A stretch of 64,000 bases of DNA. Origin: Streptomyces liliiviolaceus. Lineage in GTDB: Bacteria; Actinomycetota; Actinomycetes; Streptomycetales; Streptomycetaceae. Shown here piece after piece: positions 42,029 to 49,933 of this stretch. Where the stretch lies: NCBI RefSeq assembly GCF_018070025.1, contig NZ_JAGPYQ010000001.1:4774001-4838000 (forward strand). The letters run 5' to 3'. Every line of letters begins with the position of its first letter. Position 1 is the first letter of the stretch. Under the pieces are notes generated by a model. It saw nothing but the letters and a program-made list of their open reading frames with translations, was not told where the DNA came from and searched no databases. The translations under genes were made by a program, and so were the position numbers.

Positions 42029-42727
42029 ATGGCCAGCACATCGGTCCGCAACCGTCGCGGACCACAGCCCCTCGTCGTCGAGTCGATCTCCGAGCAGCTG
42101 TACGCGATCCTCTGCGCACGCATCACCTCCGGCGAGTACGCCCCCGGTTCACGCCTCGACCCGGGGGCCATCGCGACCGAGTTCGGCGTGTCGCGCACAC
42201 CGGTACGCGACACACTGGTGCGCCTCGAACACGACAGGCTCGTCGAGACACGTCCCCGCTCGGGTACGTTCGTGACGCGGCCGAGCCGTCAGGACGTGCA
42301 CGAGGTCTGCCAGTTGCGCAAAGGGCTTGAGTGGCTCGCCACCGGTGTCGCCGCGGCGGCCATGCCGCTGAAACAGATCGCCGACCTCCGCGAGGAGGCC
42401 GTGGCCGCCCTCGCGGCCGCCGAACGCGGCGACTACGAACCGTTCTTCGCCAGCGACACCCGCATCCACGGCGAGATCATCGCCAGCACCGGCAACAGCA
42501 GGCTCATCTCCGCCCGTGACTCGGTCGAGCCCTTCGTGTACTGGCTGCGGGTCCTCGGCGCGACCGGCCCGCACCGCCTCGCCGGCTCCACCGAACGGCA
42601 CCTGGAGATCCTGGACGCCATGGCGGCACGCAATGTGCCGGCCGCCCAGGAGGCCGCCGCCGTCCACCTCGCCGAGGTCGAGGAATGGACCCTGGCCGAC
42701 ATGGACTCCCACAGCATCGTCACATGA
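42029..42727 (+). CDS. GntR-family regulator, FadR (FCD) subfamily
   Basis: This 232-residue regulator has the winged-helix part (ISEQLYAILCARITSGEYAP, then GAIATEFGVSRTPVRDTLVR and LVETRPRSGTFVT, residues about 18-85). An all-helical FCD ligand domain follows with metal-site residues in FFASDTRIHGEIIASTGN and ERHLEILDAMAARN. Such regulators typically bind carboxylic acids. ATG 42029 with GAGGGG six bases ahead is chosen over an earlier frame start. It should govern the aldolase, transporter and dhaKL genes through the paired operators at 41013 and 41945. Confidence 0.94.
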   Translation: MASTSVRNRRGPQPLVVESISEQLYAILCARITSGEYAPGSRLDPGAIATEFGVSRTPVRDTLVRLEHDRLVETRPRSGTFVTRPSRQDVHEVCQLRKGLEWLATGVAAAAMPLKQIADLREEAVAALAAAERGDYEPFFASDTRIHGEIIASTGNSRLISARDSVEPFVYWLRVLGATGPHRLAGSTERHLEILDAMAARNVPAAQEAAAVHLAEVEEWTLADMDSHSIVT

Positions 42728-42856
42728 TCCCCGAGCGCACCTGCGACCCCCCTCACGCGCAGCCCTGGCTTTCCACCCCCGGCTCCAGCCAGTCGAAGCG
42801 ACGCCGGCCGGCGCGCAACCGCGAGCCGGTACCTGGGCAGGAAGTAGCTCTTTGGA

Positions 42857-42888
42857 TTGACGAAGGCCGCTGCGTGAGCTCCTAGGGT
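42857..42888 (+). promoter_or_regulatory. Candidate promoter giving a leaderless histidine-kinase mRNA
   Basis: TAGGGT (42883-42888) ends seven bases before the ATG at 42896, which would place the transcript start at or near the start codon. TTGACG (42857-42862) lies 20 bases further up, a long spacer. No ribosome site precedes the ATG, in line with a leaderless message. Confidence 0.4.
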
Positions 42889-42895
42889 TGGCCGG

Positions 42896-44086
42896 ATGGG
42901 AATCGTTGACGTTCGGTGGCCGGGGTGGGGCGGCGATGCGGGCCTGGTCGTACTGACACTTGTTCCACCGCTGCTGTCGCAGCCCTACGCGGACCCGTCC
43001 GGGCCGGCGTGGGTCGCGCTGACTGCGTACGAGGCGGTGGCCGCCGTGGTCCTGCTGTTGCGCCGGCGACTGCCGGCCACTGCCCTCGTCGTGGGGGCCG
43101 GGGCCCTTGTGACGGCGCTGGTCGCGGGCGCGGCGCAGGGCGCGAAGCTGTCCCCGCTGGTCTTCCTGCCGCTCGCCGTGCTGCTCTACAACCTGGGCAG
43201 CCGCTGTCCGCGTTGGACGCGAGCCGTACCGGCAGCGGCAGGCAGCGCCGCGTTGTTCGCGGCCGGTATCTGGGTGAACCGGGCGACGGCCGCTCCCCCC
43301 GGGTTCAGGGGCGGCGTGGACGTCCTCGCCGTGCTCGCCCCGATGCCGCTGGCCTGGGCGATGGGGTTCGCCGCGCGCACCCGGGGGACACTGCTCGCCG
43401 CGGCCGAGCGGCGGGCGGCCGACGCGAGCCGGGCCCGGGCCATGGAGGCCGAGCACGTCGCACGGCGGGAGCGGGAGCGCATCGCGCGCGAGATGCACGA
43501 CGTGGTCGCGCACTCGCTCACGCTGCTGGTCATGCACGCGGAGATCCTGCGTTCTCACGGCGCCGAGCTGCCCGGCTGGGCCCGTCCCCAGGTCGACGCA
43601 CTGGCGGCGGCCGGCCGGCAGAGCAGCGGCGATCTGCGGGGCCTGCTGCGGATGCTGCGTGACCCCGCGGACGCCACCGCGCTGCTGCCGACGCCCGGGT
43701 TCGGCGAGCTGGACGCCCTGCTGGACAGCCACCGTGCCGCGGGTGGAACCGTGGAGGTGCGCAAGGCGGACACCTTGGAGTCGTTGCCGGGACCGGTGCA
43801 ACTGGCCGGGTACCGCGTCCTCCAGGAAGCACTGGTCAACGCCCGCCGGCACGCGCCCGGCGCGCCGGTCCGGCTGACCCTCGACCATGGGCCGACGCAG
43901 CTGCGGTGCGAGGTCGTGAACGACCGCGGGACACGGCGCGCCACGGCCGGTGCGGGCGTCGGCCACGGCCTGACCGGCATGCGCGAACGAGTCGGCGCAC
44001 TGGGCGGCGAGTTCACCGCGGGGCCGACCGGCGACGGCGGCTTCCGCGTCCTGGTCACGATGCCGTTGGAGGTCTTCGGTGGCTGA
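42896..44086 (+). CDS. Sensor histidine kinase (NarL-linked, HisKA_3)
   Basis: This 396-residue membrane kinase has four or five N-terminal hydrophobic helices (about 15-160) without a large external domain. A coiled stretch of charged residues (RAADASRARAMEAEHVARRE) leads to the HisKA_3 phospho-acceptor RIAREMHDVVAHSLTLLV. The ATPase part ends with GHGLTGMRERVGALGG. It probably senses membrane stress or a lipophilic signal. Its last eight bases overlap the response regulator start (GTG 44079), so the two are coupled. Confidence 0.94.
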   Translation: MGIVDVRWPGWGGDAGLVVLTLVPPLLSQPYADPSGPAWVALTAYEAVAAVVLLLRRRLPATALVVGAGALVTALVAGAAQGAKLSPLVFLPLAVLLYNLGSRCPRWTRAVPAAAGSAALFAAGIWVNRATAAPPGFRGGVDVLAVLAPMPLAWAMGFAARTRGTLLAAAERRAADASRARAMEAEHVARRERERIAREMHDVVAHSLTLLVMHAEILRSHGAELPGWARPQVDALAAAGRQSSGDLRGLLRMLRDPADATALLPTPGFGELDALLDSHRAAGGTVEVRKADTLESLPGPVQLAGYRVLQEALVNARRHAPGAPVRLTLDHGPTQLRCEVVNDRGTRRATAGAGVGHGLTGMRERVGALGGEFTAGPTGDGGFRVLVTMPLEVFGG

Positions 44087-44804
44087 GCGGATCAGTGTGC
44101 TCGTGGTGGACGACGAGCCGGTCATCCGCGCCGGCCTCAGCGCGATCCTGGACAGCCAGGCGGACCTGACGGTGGTGGGCACGGCGGGCGACGGCGAGGA
44201 AGCCGTCGAAGCGTGCACGCGGCTTCGGCCGGACGTACTGCTGATGGACATCCGCATGCCGCGCCGCAACGGACTGTGGGCGCTCACCGAGCTGGGCCGC
44301 CGGGGACTGGTCGGTCCCGGACGCTGCCGTGTCCTCATGGTGACGACGTTCGACCTGGACGAGTTCGTCGACGACGCGCTCGCCGCGGGGGCGTCCGGAT
44401 TCCTGCTCAAGAACAGTTCGTACGAAGAACTGGCCGGGGCCGTCCGGGCCGCGGCGGCGGGCCACAGCGCACTGAGCCCCCTGGTGACCCGCCGGATCAT
44501 CGAGGGCCATCTCAACGGCCGGCAGCGGCCCGACGGCCAGGAACTGGCCCGGCTGGAACACCTCACCGAGCGGGAACGCGACGTCCTGGGACTCATCGGG
44601 GAGGGGCTGAGCAACGCCGAGATCGCCGAGCGGCTCGTCGTGAGCCTGCACACGGTGAAGACGCATGTCAGCCGGATGCTCACGAAGACCGGCTGCCGAA
44701 GCCGCGCCCAGGCGGCGGTCCTGGCCAGGAACGCGTTGTCGTCCCCCGCCCCCGGGGACGCGGCGACGCCGGAGCCCGGCGGCCGGGGTCGTCCCTTGGA
44801 GTGA
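44079..44804 (+). CDS. NarL/LuxR-family response regulator
   Basis: This 241-residue regulator has a receiver domain (VLVVDDEPVIRAGLSAIL; phospho-Asp in DVLLMDIRMPRRNG; VLMVTTFDLDEFV; GFLLKNSSYEEL) and a LuxR-type HTH (LTERERDVLGLIGEGLSNAE, then IAERLVVSLHTVKTHVSRML). A short Pro/Gly-rich tail follows. It forms a two-component pair with the preceding kinase. The next gene in the same direction, a serine-hydrolase lipoprotein, begins 162 bases later and is a plausible target. Confidence 0.95.
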   Translation: MAERISVLVVDDEPVIRAGLSAILDSQADLTVVGTAGDGEEAVEACTRLRPDVLLMDIRMPRRNGLWALTELGRRGLVGPGRCRVLMVTTFDLDEFVDDALAAGASGFLLKNSSYEELAGAVRAAAAGHSALSPLVTRRIIEGHLNGRQRPDGQELARLEHLTERERDVLGLIGEGLSNAEIAERLVVSLHTVKTHVSRMLTKTGCRSRAQAAVLARNALSSPAPGDAATPEPGGRGRPLE

Positions 44805-44965
44805 GCCGGCACCCGCGACAGCCACGCCATGGAGCGATGTGCCGGGCCGGCGCCGCTGGCTGAATGGTTCTTGTGCGCGGGGCCCGGCCGGCAGACGGCC
44901 GAACGGGGCCGACGCCCCGGGTTCCCGGCGCACCAGGCAACCGTCACCCGTCGAAGGAAACCGTC

Positions 44966-46243
44966 ATGCCCGCACAGACATCGTCCCACTCCCACCGCAT
45001 CCTGCGCAGGACACTGGCCATGGGGCTTGCCACCTGCACCGGTGCGGTGCTCATGGGCTGCTCCCAGCCACCGGCCGAAGCCGCACACCCCTCGGGCGGA
45101 CAGAGCAAGGGGGCGGTGAACGCGTCGGCCGACAGGACTCTGGGCGGCCTCGCGCAGAAGGCCGCGGACACCGGCTCCCTGGGCGTGATCGTCCGCGTCG
45201 ACACCGGCAGGGGCAAGGCCCTGGAGACCGCCCGACAGGCCTCCTGGACGAAGGCCGACCACCGCCTCGCTCCCGGTGACCTGTTCAGGGTCGGTTCCAA
45301 CACGAAGACACTCACCGCCACCCTCGTCCTGCAGCAGGTCGCCGAGCACCGCATCGGTCTCGACGACACGGTCGACAAGTGGCTGCCCGGGGCGGTCAGG
45401 GGCGGCAAGGACATCACCGTACGGATGCTGCTCAACCACACCAGCGGACTCGGCGACTTCTTCCTCACGCCGCAGTTCCTGGGTTCCCTGACGGGCCAGG
45501 AAGAGCGGACGTGGACTCCGCAGGAACTCCTCGCGATCACCCCCGACCAGGACCCGCCGACCGCACCCGGTGAGAAGTACTCCTACAGCAACACCAACTA
45601 CGTAGCCCTCGGGATGATCCTGGAGAAGGCCACCGGTACGGGTCTGGCCCGGCTGCTAGAGCAGCGGATCACCGAGCCGCTGGGCATGAAGGACTCGTAC
45701 CTGGCCACGAACGCGGACTGGACCTCGGACAGTCATGCGGCGGGCTACGAGCCGGACGCCGAGCGTCTCAAGGCCATCCTGGCCGGGGTCGTGGATCTGC
45801 CCGACGGTTTCGGGTTCGCTGGTCCCGAGCGTCCCGAGGGCAACGTCGAGACGTCCGCCATCGACCCGGCTTGGTCCTGGGCGGAGGGAGGCATGGTCTC
45901 CACCGCGCAGGACTGGCAGCGCTTCCTCACCGCGCTGATGTCCGGCGACCTGCTGCCCCCGGCCCAGATGAAGGAGATGCGCACCACGGTCGACGCCCCC
46001 GAGGAAGGCGGACGCTACGGACTCGGTCTGATGCGGATCAACACTCCTTGCGGCACCGTCTGGGGGCACACGGGCGGCCTGCCCGGCTACTCCAGCGAGA
46101 TCTACACCGACACGAGCGGCCGCCGCAGTGTCGCCGTCCTGACGAGCACCAACTTCGGCATCAAGGAGGAGCGGGCAGCCGCCGCGAACAAGGAACTCAC
46201 CCAGGCCGCCATCTGCCTCATGCTGGGCAAGCCGCAGCCCTAG
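44966..46243 (+). CDS. Serine hydrolase lipoprotein (beta-lactamase/DD-peptidase fold)
   Basis: This 425-residue exported lipoprotein has an N-terminal charged stretch, a hydrophobic segment and the lipobox LMGC near residue 29. The penicillin-binding fold has all three motifs: SxxK in FRVGSNTKTL, YxN in YSYSNTNYVALG, and HxG in VWGHTGGLPGY. Class C beta-lactamase or D-alanyl-D-alanine carboxypeptidase-type activity on cell-wall peptides or esters is expected. ATG 44966 has GAAGGAAA five bases ahead. Linked to a two-component system, it may be a cell-wall stress response enzyme. Substrate specificity cannot be told from sequence. Confidence 0.93.
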   Translation: MPAQTSSHSHRILRRTLAMGLATCTGAVLMGCSQPPAEAAHPSGGQSKGAVNASADRTLGGLAQKAADTGSLGVIVRVDTGRGKALETARQASWTKADHRLAPGDLFRVGSNTKTLTATLVLQQVAEHRIGLDDTVDKWLPGAVRGGKDITVRMLLNHTSGLGDFFLTPQFLGSLTGQEERTWTPQELLAITPDQDPPTAPGEKYSYSNTNYVALGMILEKATGTGLARLLEQRITEPLGMKDSYLATNADWTSDSHAAGYEPDAERLKAILAGVVDLPDGFGFAGPERPEGNVETSAIDPAWSWAEGGMVSTAQDWQRFLTALMSGDLLPPAQMKEMRTTVDAPEEGGRYGLGLMRINTPCGTVWGHTGGLPGYSSEIYTDTSGRRSVAVLTSTNFGIKEERAAAANKELTQAAICLMLGKPQP

Positions 46244-46529
46244 CCTCCGCCTTGAGGATCGCGTCGGGGGCGGGCCGCAGTTCGCATGCGCTGTTTTCCA
46301 GCCAGGATCGACACGGGCACGGCCCCCGGCTGCGACAACGCGTCGAGACTCCGGTCCGCCCCGCGCCCCATGAGCACGGCACCCGGGCCGACTTGGGTAT
46401 ATCTCACACCGGGATCTGAGTATCCGACCCGGGACGTGGAGCCGATCCTGTGCCTAATATCGCCACGCACCGGGAAGATCGGGCGTGGTTCGCACGAGCC
46501 CCGAGGCGCAAAACGACCGGGGGTAGACC

Positions 46530-47411
46530 ATGGCAAACATGCATGAAGCATGCCGATCCGTCGCGATGGGGACAGCCGTCGCGTTGGCCGTCACCGTCCT
46601 TGCCGCCTGCGGCGGGGACGGTTCCGCTTCGGAGAAGACGGATGGGGACGGTAAGGGCTCGTCGGGTACCGGCGCCGGGGGGCCGGGCAAGAACAGCCCG
46701 TCGGCGGACCCGAGCCCGGCTGTGGAAGCGAGCGGCGAGCCGAGCACCGGCTCCACGGCGGACCCGCAGCAGAGCGATGACGCCTACGACTTCACGCCCG
46801 ACCCGAAGAAGGTCCCCAAGAACGCGGCCCAAGCGCGCGAGTTGAGCCGGAACGCTGCACTGGCACCGGCCGACTGGACGCCCGGCATGGTGAAGCACGA
46901 CCCGTACGAGACGGCGGGTACCTGGCCGGTGCTCGCCGATTCCTGCGTCTGGTCGCGCGGCAGCCTGCCGCAGCACGTCCTGGACAGCTACACCCGCCGG
47001 ATCGACGTACCGGCGAAGGGCGGCAAGGGCCGTGTGCAGGGTTCGGTGACGGTGACGGTCCACCGCACGACCGAGGACGCCGACCGGGAGATGAAGGACA
47101 CGGTCCAGGAGAGCTTCCGCTGCCCGGGGCAGGACCTGGGCGGCGGACAGCGGCTGGACGGCCTGATGTCGATGCACCTGGATCAGAAGGACATCAAGAA
47201 CGCGGACGCCACCCTGTTCGAGGCGGGCAAGTACACCGGAGCCGGTTCGGGCGGGAAACAGGAGTACGTGTGGACGAAGTCCCGTATCGGCCCGGTGACG
47301 ACGGCCGTCTCGGTCAAGGGGGCCCGGGGGTACGAGACCACGGACCTCGTCCGGCTGGCGGCCGAGGCGGGCGCCAAGCTCCTCTACCGGGTCGAGACGG
47401 AGCTGAAGTGA
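46530..47411 (+). CDS. Secreted lipoprotein of unknown function next to a sensor kinase
   Basis: This 293-residue lipoprotein has the lipobox VLAAC at about residues 23-27 and a disordered Gly/Ser/Asp/Pro-rich linker (about 30-85). A folded domain of about 200 residues follows, with two Cys that could pair (DSCVWSRG and SFRCPGQD). No family is recognised. The domain has strands such as GSVTVTVHRTTEDADREMKD and YVWTKSRIGPVTTAVSVKG. It lies 115 bases ahead of the kinase-binding-protein fusion in the same direction, so the two could act together at the cell surface. Confidence 0.85.
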   Translation: MANMHEACRSVAMGTAVALAVTVLAACGGDGSASEKTDGDGKGSSGTGAGGPGKNSPSADPSPAVEASGEPSTGSTADPQQSDDAYDFTPDPKKVPKNAAQARELSRNAALAPADWTPGMVKHDPYETAGTWPVLADSCVWSRGSLPQHVLDSYTRRIDVPAKGGKGRVQGSVTVTVHRTTEDADREMKDTVQESFRCPGQDLGGGQRLDGLMSMHLDQKDIKNADATLFEAGKYTGAGSGGKQEYVWTKSRIGPVTTAVSVKGARGYETTDLVRLAAEAGAKLLYRVETELK

Positions 47412-47525
47412 CCTTCCCCGGCAGGCACTTGGCGCCAGGCGAGGCCGGCCACCGCCATGAACCGCTCCCCCACCGGCCGACCGCCACCAGATGACCACGC
47501 TCAGATCTCCGGGACGTCACCGCTG

Positions 47526-49703
47526 ATGGAACCACTCCACTCCTCCGATCCGGCCCACATCGCCGGCTACCGCGTCCTCGGCCGGCTCGGCGCCGGCGGA
47601 ATGGGTGTGGTCCTGCTGGGCCGCTCCCAGGGCGGCGCGCTCGTCGCGATCAAGCTGATCCGGGCCGAGTACGCCGACGACGACGCCTTCCGTACCCGTT
47701 TCCGCCGCGAGGTGTCGATCGCCCGGCAGGTCCGCAACCGCTGGGCGGTGCCGGTCGTGGACGCGGACACGGAGGCGGCGGCCCCATGGCTGGCCACCGA
47801 GTTCGTGCCCGGTCCCGCGCTGAGCGACGCGATCGGAGCCGGGCCGCCGCTCCCGGAGCACAGCGTGTGGGCCCTCGGCGCGAGGCTCGCCGAGGCACTG
47901 GAGGCGGTGCACGCGGCGGGGATGGTACACCGGGACGTCAAGCCGGGCAACGTCCTGCTCGCACTGGACGGGCCCCGCCTGATCGACTTCGGGATCGCCC
48001 GCGCCCTGGACGACACCGTCCTCACCGCGACGGGCACGGTCGTCGGTTCCCCCGGCTTCCTCTCCCCCGAGCAGGCCCAGGGCCGCCGGATCGGCCCGCC
48101 CAGCGACATCTTCTCGCTGGGCTGTGTCCTGGCGTACGCGGCGACCGGCCGCCGCCCGTTCGGCAGCGGCCCGGTCGACGCGATGCTGTTCCGTACGGTC
48201 TACGATCCGCCGGACCTGGACGGCGTACCCCCGGCTCTGCTGCCCCTCGTCCAGGCATGTGTGTCCAAGGACGCGGAGTCCCGGCCGACGGCCGCGCAGA
48301 TCCGGACACGGTGGACGCAGGACACGGTCGGGCAGAGCTGGCTGCCCGCCCCGGTGACCCATCTGATCGCGTCACGTTCCACGCGGATGCTGAGTCTGCC
48401 GGACATCGAGTCCACGCAGTTCGTCGCGGCCCAGGGCGACACGGACACCCGTCCCGCACAACCCGGAGCCCCAGCGCCCGGCCGGCGCCGCTTCCTGACC
48501 TACCTGGCCGCGGGCGGCGCGGTCCTCGCGGCGGGCGGGGCGACGACAGCATGGCTCACCGGAGCGGGGAACGACGGCCGAACCGGTTCGGACGATGGCA
48601 GAGGCACCGGTTCGGACGGCAACGGCGGCGGGGCGAAGACCCGCCCGGTGCTGGGCATCGGCATCCAGGCGGACCTGAGCGGCGCGCAGAGCGCCCGGGG
48701 CAGGGCACAACAGCAGGGTGCCCAGCTGGCGGTCGAGGCCCACAACTCCCGCTCGGACGCCCCCTTCACGCTGAAGCTGACCACGGTCGACGACCGGGGT
48801 GACGAAGCGCGGGCACTGACCGCCGCCCGCCGGTTCACGGACGACGCCTCGGTGGTCGCCGTCCTGGGTGCGACGAGCACGCGCGCGGCGGGCGCGGTGC
48901 TGAGCGCGTACGACGAGGCCGCCCTGTCGGTGATCAGCGTGATGGACGGGGACACCCGGCACATCAACCGGGTGTTCCAGTGCGCCCGGCCGAACGACGC
49001 GATGCAGATGGTCCCCGTCTCCGGCTACCTGGGGATCCACGATCTCGACGACATCGCCCTCGTCGACAACGAGACCGAGTACAGCCGCCAGGTCACCCGC
49101 TTCCTCAGCGAGGGCCTGCGCACCGGCGGCGACCGGAACGTCCTCGCCGAAACCCTGCCGCTGGACAGCGACGACCACGCGGCCCGCGCCCGGCAGTTGG
49201 TGGCGAAGCGGCCCGGTGCCGTGGTCCACGGCGGGGACTGGCAGGACGCGGCCCGCTTCGCCCGCGCCCTCGCGAAGACCGGCTACCGGGGCCCGAAGTT
49301 CGCCACCCAGGCCGCCCACGACCCACGGTTCCTGCGCGAGGCGGGCGCCGCGGGCGACGACTGGCTGATCGTGTCCACGGCGGTCGACCCGTCGGCCGTA
49401 CGGTCGGCGCGCGCCTTCGCGACGGCGTTCCGCGCCCGCTTCGATTCCGCTCCGCCGCTGTTCGCCGCCGAGGCGTACGACGCGGTCCGGCTGATCACCG
49501 CCTGCGTGGAGGGCCTGGACAGGAAGAGCGTGTCCCGCCAGGACCTGGTGCCGGTGCTGCGCACCACCACGTTCGAAGGGGTGTCCAAGCCGTACGCCTT
49601 CAACAAGGAGAACGGCTGGTACACAGGCGATCAGGGCGTCTTCCTGTACCGGGTGAAGAACGGCCGGTTCCACTTCCTGGGCACGGACCCCGAGAAAGCC
49701 TGA
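47526..49703 (+). CDS. Ser/Thr protein kinase fused to an ABC-type substrate-binding sensor
   Basis: This 725-residue receptor kinase has a cytosolic N-terminal kinase domain (about 15-265) with LGAGGMGVV, Lys43 in VAIK, HRDVKPGN (135-142), DFG (154-156) and SPEQ. A linker leads to one membrane helix (about 323-345, after RRR). An external type-I periplasmic-binding domain (about 375-725) is related to branched-chain amino acid receptors (IGIQADLSGAQSARGRAQQQ, VVAVLGATSTRAAGAVLSAY, FAAEAYDAVRLITACVEGL). It should couple binding of a small molecule outside to phosphorylation inside. ATG 47526 is preferred because it opens the conserved start; ATG 47457 is possible. Confidence 0.92.
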   Translation: MEPLHSSDPAHIAGYRVLGRLGAGGMGVVLLGRSQGGALVAIKLIRAEYADDDAFRTRFRREVSIARQVRNRWAVPVVDADTEAAAPWLATEFVPGPALSDAIGAGPPLPEHSVWALGARLAEALEAVHAAGMVHRDVKPGNVLLALDGPRLIDFGIARALDDTVLTATGTVVGSPGFLSPEQAQGRRIGPPSDIFSLGCVLAYAATGRRPFGSGPVDAMLFRTVYDPPDLDGVPPALLPLVQACVSKDAESRPTAAQIRTRWTQDTVGQSWLPAPVTHLIASRSTRMLSLPDIESTQFVAAQGDTDTRPAQPGAPAPGRRRFLTYLAAGGAVLAAGGATTAWLTGAGNDGRTGSDDGRGTGSDGNGGGAKTRPVLGIGIQADLSGAQSARGRAQQQGAQLAVEAHNSRSDAPFTLKLTTVDDRGDEARALTAARRFTDDASVVAVLGATSTRAAGAVLSAYDEAALSVISVMDGDTRHINRVFQCARPNDAMQMVPVSGYLGIHDLDDIALVDNETEYSRQVTRFLSEGLRTGGDRNVLAETLPLDSDDHAARARQLVAKRPGAVVHGGDWQDAARFARALAKTGYRGPKFATQAAHDPRFLREAGAAGDDWLIVSTAVDPSAVRSARAFATAFRARFDSAPPLFAAEAYDAVRLITACVEGLDRKSVSRQDLVPVLRTTTFEGVSKPYAFNKENGWYTGDQGVFLYRVKNGRFHFLGTDPEKA

Positions 49704-49933
49704 GCCTGCCCTCGGTGCCCCGGTCCGGTGACAGCGGGAAACTTTGGCCTCGGTGAGGACAGAGTATGGACGAGTTCGGAGAAAGTCCCTACTGTGTCCG
49801 TCGCGACGGCACGAGATCTCATACGTCCCGTACGCCACACTCCGTATCCGGTGCGACGGCGCGCACCGGCAGCGGTGGATCTACTCACTCGTCCATCTGC
49901 GTTCCCCATGCCGGGGAGCGAACAGGAGGCCAC

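Noticed and set aside
42149..45439. A 1096-codon open frame on the minus strand
   Set aside because: It lies across GntR, the two-component pair and the hydrolase on the opposite strand, all of which have clear families and ribosome sites. Its translation shows no domain. It is a high-GC shadow frame.
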